Shown here piece by piece: positions 7,469 to 9,388 of a DNA stretch of 9,388 bases (positions are counted from its first letter, which is position 1; each line of letters begins with the position of its first letter). The stretch is taken from the NCBI GenBank assembly GCA_021780545.1, contig JAJXYP010000054.1, positions 1 to 9,388 on the forward strand, in the 5' to 3' direction. Below the pieces are notes generated by a model that worked only from the letters and a program-made list of their open reading frames with translations, had not been told where the DNA came from and did no database searches. The position numbers and the translations under genes were made by a program. The DNA is from a bacterium. Its GTDB lineage: Bacteria > Patescibacteriota > Minisyncoccia > UBA6257 > 2-01-FULL-56-20.

Positions 7469-7477
7469 TGTTATAAT
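7469..7477 (+). promoter_or_regulatory. Extended -10 promoter for the delta-prime-like gene, likely fully leaderless
   Basis: TGT plus TATAAT (7472-7477). Counting 7 nt beyond the hexamer puts the transcription start on the A of the ATG at 7484, so the mRNA would have no leader. Confidence 0.8.
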
Positions 7478-7483
7478 CGAGAC

Positions 7484-8362
7484 ATGATGGTAGGCCATGA
7501 AACGGTATTGGGGGAGTTGGCCGATCTTGCCGATCGCGGGTCGCTCGGGCACGGTTATATTTTTTTTGGACCCGACATGGTCGGAAAGCGGACCGTTGCG
7601 CGTGCAATAGCGGAGCGGCTTGAAAGTTTGGCTCCGGCGATGATGCCGCCGCGGCAGGCGGCGTCCGAAGCGATCCTCGTCGACTACCTTGAAATCGGTT
7701 GTCCGTCGGGCGTTTCATCGATCGGCATCGACGCGGTTCGGGAGGCGCAGCGGTTTTTGTGGCAGATGCCGGGGATAAGTCCGCGCCGGACGCTTGTCAT
7801 CGACGACGCCCATTTGATGACGGTAGAGGCGCAGAACGCGCTTCTCAAAATCGCGGAGGAGCCGCCGGCGTCGTCGCTCCTTATTCTTGTCGCCTCCGAT
7901 CCGGAGGGAATTTTGGCGACGATACGGTCGCGTCTGCCCTCGATTTATTTTGGAACAGTATCCGGAGGCGCCATTGCCGAGTGGCTGCTGACCCGGGACA
8001 TCGAAGAAAAATCGGCCCGGGACGCCGCCATGCGGGCATTCGGGAAGCCGGGTCTCGCGATACGGCTCGCGAGCGACGGAGAATTGCGGGGCCGGCTGGA
8101 TCTCGCCGCTCGGTTTCTCGCCGCGCCGGCTGTGTCGCGCCGCGATGTCATCAAGAAGATCATCGAGCCGGAAGATTTCGATTTCCGGAGATTTCTCGAC
8201 GCGGTGGTAATAATCCTCGCATGGGGCATCGCGCGGGGACCGGGGGCGAAGCCGCCGACCGCCCAGGAACGCGAACGATGGCATCGCGCCCTCCGTCTTT
8301 ATGAGCGCGAAACCCGTTTTGCGCTCAATCCGCGTTTGCAGCTCGAGGCGCTCATGCTATAA
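7484..8362 (+). CDS. holB: DNA polymerase III delta-prime-like clamp-loader subunit
   Basis: A 292-residue AAA+ protein of the DnaX/HolB type. The ATG at 7484 is preferred over an in-frame ATG at 7460 because the latter lies upstream of the promoter. It has a Walker A-like GPDMVGKRT (29-37), where the usual Thr/Ser after the Lys is Arg. The Walker B-like VIDDAH (D107, D108) is followed by LMTVEAQNALLKIAEEPP, the clearest signature of delta-prime and gamma subunits. ASDPEGILATIRSRL corresponds to sensor 1 and the SRC motif, with Leu for the Cys. The four-cysteine zinc module of E. coli delta-prime is missing; only one Cys lies in that region. Degenerate ATPase motifs fit a delta-prime role, supporting clamp-loader architecture and loading of the sliding clamp at replication forks. 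A DnaX-like paralogue is less likely because of the short length and altered P-loop. Its stop codon overlaps the frr promoter. Confidence 0.82.
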   Translation: MMVGHETVLGELADLADRGSLGHGYIFFGPDMVGKRTVARAIAERLESLAPAMMPPRQAASEAILVDYLEIGCPSGVSSIGIDAVREAQRFLWQMPGISPRRTLVIDDAHLMTVEAQNALLKIAEEPPASSLLILVASDPEGILATIRSRLPSIYFGTVSGGAIAEWLLTRDIEEKSARDAAMRAFGKPGLAIRLASDGELRGRLDLAARFLAAPAVSRRDVIKKIIEPEDFDFRRFLDAVVIILAWGIARGPGAKPPTAQERERWHRALRLYERETRFALNPRLQLEALML

Positions 8363-8363
8363 T
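8355..8363 (+). promoter_or_regulatory. Extended -10 promoter for frr, overlapping the upstream stop codon
   Basis: TGC plus TATAAT (8358-8363). The TAA stop of the preceding gene (8360-8362) lies inside the hexamer. The expected start is near 8370, giving a leader of about 4 nt before the ATG at 8374. A TTGCAG at 8336-8341 with 16-nt spacing is a weak -35 candidate. Confidence 0.78.
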
Positions 8364-8373
8364 CGGAATCATT

Positions 8374-8937
8374 ATGGCGGCATCCGATGTAATTCTGAAA
8401 GACCTTGAAACCGCGCTTGCGGGCGTGACCGGCAAACTCAAGCAGGATCTCGGCGCGGTCCGCAGCAACCGGCCGTCGCCGGAAATGGTGCAGGATATCA
8501 AAATCAATATGTATGGCCAGCAGATCAGCATCAGGGAACTCGGTTCGTTGTCGGTTCTTCCGCCGCGGACGATTCAGATATCTCTCTGGGACCAGGAAGC
8601 CGTCGCCGCGATCGTGAAGGCCATCGAGAGCGCGCACCTCGGCCTCACGGTTTCAAACGAAGGATTGAACATCCGCGCGACTTTATCGCCTCTCGGCGAC
8701 GAGCGGCGCGAGGAAATAACGAAGCTCGTAAAAAAAACGGCCGAGGCTGCGCGTATTCAGGTGCGCGGCCGGCGGGATGAAATCATGAAACGGCTGCGGG
8801 ACGCGGAAGGGAAGAAAGAGGTTACCGAAGATGAAGCGTTCAAAGCAAAAGACCGCATTCAGAAAGCCGTCGATAAGGCTAATGGAGACGTGGAAGTGAT
8901 GATGAACGCGAAATTGGCGGAACTTGGCGCCGGATAG
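8374..8937 (+). CDS. frr: Ribosome recycling factor
   Basis: The 187-residue length matches the family norm of about 185. RRF, with EF-G, splits the post-termination ribosome in the cytoplasm so that subunits can be reused. Diagnostic segments in order are AVRSNRPSPEMV (about 28-39, compare the usual R-x-R-A-S-P), MYGQQISIRELGSLSVLPPRT (about 46-66, domain II entry), ISLWDQEAVAAIVKAIESAHLG, IRATLSPLGDERREEITKLVKK, and the C-terminal helical arm rich in Lys/Glu. There is no truncation or insertion. It follows the delta-prime-like gene by 11 nt but has its own extended -10 and a leader of about 4 nt. The usual tsf-pyrH-frr neighbourhood is not seen here. Confidence 0.97.
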   Translation: MAASDVILKDLETALAGVTGKLKQDLGAVRSNRPSPEMVQDIKINMYGQQISIRELGSLSVLPPRTIQISLWDQEAVAAIVKAIESAHLGLTVSNEGLNIRATLSPLGDERREEITKLVKKTAEAARIQVRGRRDEIMKRLRDAEGKKEVTEDEAFKAKDRIQKAVDKANGDVEVMMNAKLAELGAG

Positions 8938-8963
8938 TGCGTCGCTCCGCGGGCGCGGGATTG

Positions 8964-8972
8964 TGGTATAAT
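8964..8972 (+). promoter_or_regulatory. Extended -10 promoter upstream of mini-ORF and DUF378 gene
   Basis: TGG plus TATAAT (8967-8972). The predicted transcription start falls exactly on the A of an ATG at 8979. The DUF378 start codon is at 9022, so this transcript would have a 43-nt leader for that gene, unlike the 0-8 nt of most others here. Confidence 0.78.
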
Positions 8973-8978
8973 AGAATT

Positions 8979-8999
8979 ATGGCAAAGGTCGAATCATAA
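8979..8999 (+). CDS. Possible six-codon leaderless mini-ORF (MAKVES)
   Basis: An ATG placed exactly at the predicted transcription start, followed by five sense codons and TAA. It ends 22 nt before the DUF378 start and is in a different frame, so it is not an N-terminal extension. It could be a translated leader peptide, a ribosome-loading device for the downstream gene, a remnant of an older start, or chance. Only its position relative to the promoter supports it; nothing about its sequence suggests a function. Confidence 0.3.
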   Translation: MAKVES

Positions 9000-9021
9000 G
9001 AAGCATATTCATAGTAAAATC

Positions 9022-9222
9022 ATGAAAGCACTTCACATGATCGCATTCATCCTGCTCGTGATTGGCGGCCTCAACTGGCTTCTGGTTGCGTTCGGATGGA
9101 ATCTGGTCAGCGCCATTTTTGGAACGAGTGTTTGGGCTCAGATAGTCTATGTTCTTGTCGGATTGGCCGCGATTTATGAGGCGGTAACGCACAAGAAGAA
9201 TTGCCGCATGTGCGCCGCGTAG
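9022..9222 (+). CDS. DUF378 family small membrane protein
   Basis: A 66-residue protein with two hydrophobic segments (about 5-26 and 38-56) and the family-typical opening of short charged N-terminus, LLVIGGLNWLLVAF, then NLVSAIFG. The second helix leads into YEAVTHKKNCRMCAA, ending in a C61-x-x-C64 pair that could bind a metal or form a disulfide. DUF378 has no established function. The length is normal for the family. There is no good Shine-Dalgarno: AAGAAG at 8998-9003 is about 18 nt away, too far. Initiation may depend on the mini-ORF upstream or on weak direct binding. It is a single-gene unit closed by the terminator at 9260-9290. Confidence 0.9.
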   Translation: MKALHMIAFILLVIGGLNWLLVAFGWNLVSAIFGTSVWAQIVYVLVGLAAIYEAVTHKKNCRMCAA

Positions 9223-9259
9223 GGTTGCCCCCCGATTTTTTCCGGGAATTATGTTTTTG

Positions 9260-9290
9260 AAAAGCCGCGCCTCCCGGCGCGGCTTTTCTT
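9260..9290 (+). terminator. Strong intrinsic terminator after the DUF378 gene
   Basis: Perfect inverted repeat: AAAAGCCGCGCC (9260-9271) pairs with GGCGCGGCTTTT (9276-9287) around a TCCC loop, followed by CTTTG. This gives a 12-bp stem with a GC-rich core and a U-rich tail. The A-run on the 5' side makes it partly symmetrical, but no opposing gene is visible. It is the only clear intrinsic terminator in the window. Confidence 0.92.
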
Positions 9291-9308
9291 TGTCCGCCCG
9301 GCTTTGCG

Positions 9309-9317
9309 TGGTATACT
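9309..9317 (+). promoter_or_regulatory. Extended -10 promoter for the gene at the right edge
   Basis: TGG plus TATACT (9312-9317), downstream of the terminator. A TTTGTC at 9289-9294 with 17-nt spacing is a weak -35. The predicted start near 9324 leaves a leader of about 21 nt before the ATG at 9345, longer than most in this window. Confidence 0.68.
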
Positions 9318-9344
9318 TTAAAAAATATCGTTGTTTCAAATCGT

Positions 9345-9388
9345 ATGGAATCCCAGCCGCAAAGCGGCCCGCTTGCCGCGATCAGGGA
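9345..9388 (+). CDS. Start of an unidentified gene, cut by the window edge
   Basis: An ATG opens a frame of 14 complete codons with no stop before the window ends (MESQPQSGPLAAIR). The call rests on the promoter upstream and on the preceding terminator, which mark the start of a new transcription unit. The visible residues are too few to name a family. No Shine-Dalgarno is seen before the ATG. Confidence 0.5.
   Translation, partial: MESQPQSGPLAAIR

Noticed and set aside
8945..8960. GC-rich hairpin after frr as an intrinsic terminator
   Set aside because: Only a 4-bp perfect stem (CCGC/GCGG) can form and no T-run follows.
889..9006. The 11-mer ATAAGAAGCAT present at 889-899 and 8996-9006 as a shared regulatory element
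   Set aside because: Several 11-base matches are expected by chance in a window of this length, and the two copies differ in their position relative to start codons.
1..9388. CRISPR arrays, tRNA or rRNA genes, insertion sequences, phage genes
   Set aside because: No regularly spaced repeats, cloverleaf-like segments, transposase motifs or terminal inverted repeats were seen; coding genes fill almost the whole window.

Overview
The window is a gene-dense stretch of a bacterial genome, with every supported gene on the + strand. GC content is roughly 55-60 % judged by eye. Gaps between genes are mostly under 30 bases, and no gene-free stretch reaches 300 bases; the longest is about 120 bases, between 9223 and 9344, and holds a terminator and a promoter. 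TGA is used as a normal stop, so lineages that read TGA as glycine are excluded. Compact genes, near-leaderless starts behind extended -10 promoters, a delta-prime-like clamp-loader subunit without zinc cysteines, and a DUF378 protein together suggest a Patescibacteria/CPR (Parcubacteria-like) genome. That placement is inference from style, not from a marker tree.

Layout. (1) 56-1989: two tandem stand-alone receiver-domain proteins, then a leucine/valine-type amino acid dehydrogenase, probably one transcript. (2) 2015-5783: a three-gene cassette joined by two ATGA stop/start overlaps. It encodes a PaaK/CapK-like adenylate-forming enzyme, a ThiF/E1-like adenylyltransferase and an FMN nitroreductase-like protein. 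The last two look like a split version of the fused E1-nitroreductase protein typified by mycobacterial Rv1355c. This is the least understood and most interesting part. (3) 5806-7449: a membrane histidine kinase with about nine predicted membrane segments and a complete kinase core. (4) 7484-8937: housekeeping genes, a delta-prime-like clamp-loader subunit and ribosome recycling factor (frr). (5) 8979-9388: a six-codon leaderless mini-ORF, a DUF378 small membrane protein, a strong intrinsic terminator, and the start of another gene running off the window.

Regulation. Seven extended -10 elements (TGnTATAAT or TGnTATACT) stand in the gaps before transcription units. Most lie so close to the start codon that the mRNA leader would be 0-8 nt. 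None has a convincing -35 box. Genes inside operons have either weak Shine-Dalgarno-like sequence or ATGA coupling. The picture is one of mainly leaderless transcription with translational coupling inside operons. The kinase and the two receivers are candidates for one signalling pathway, but nothing in the sequence proves the pairing.
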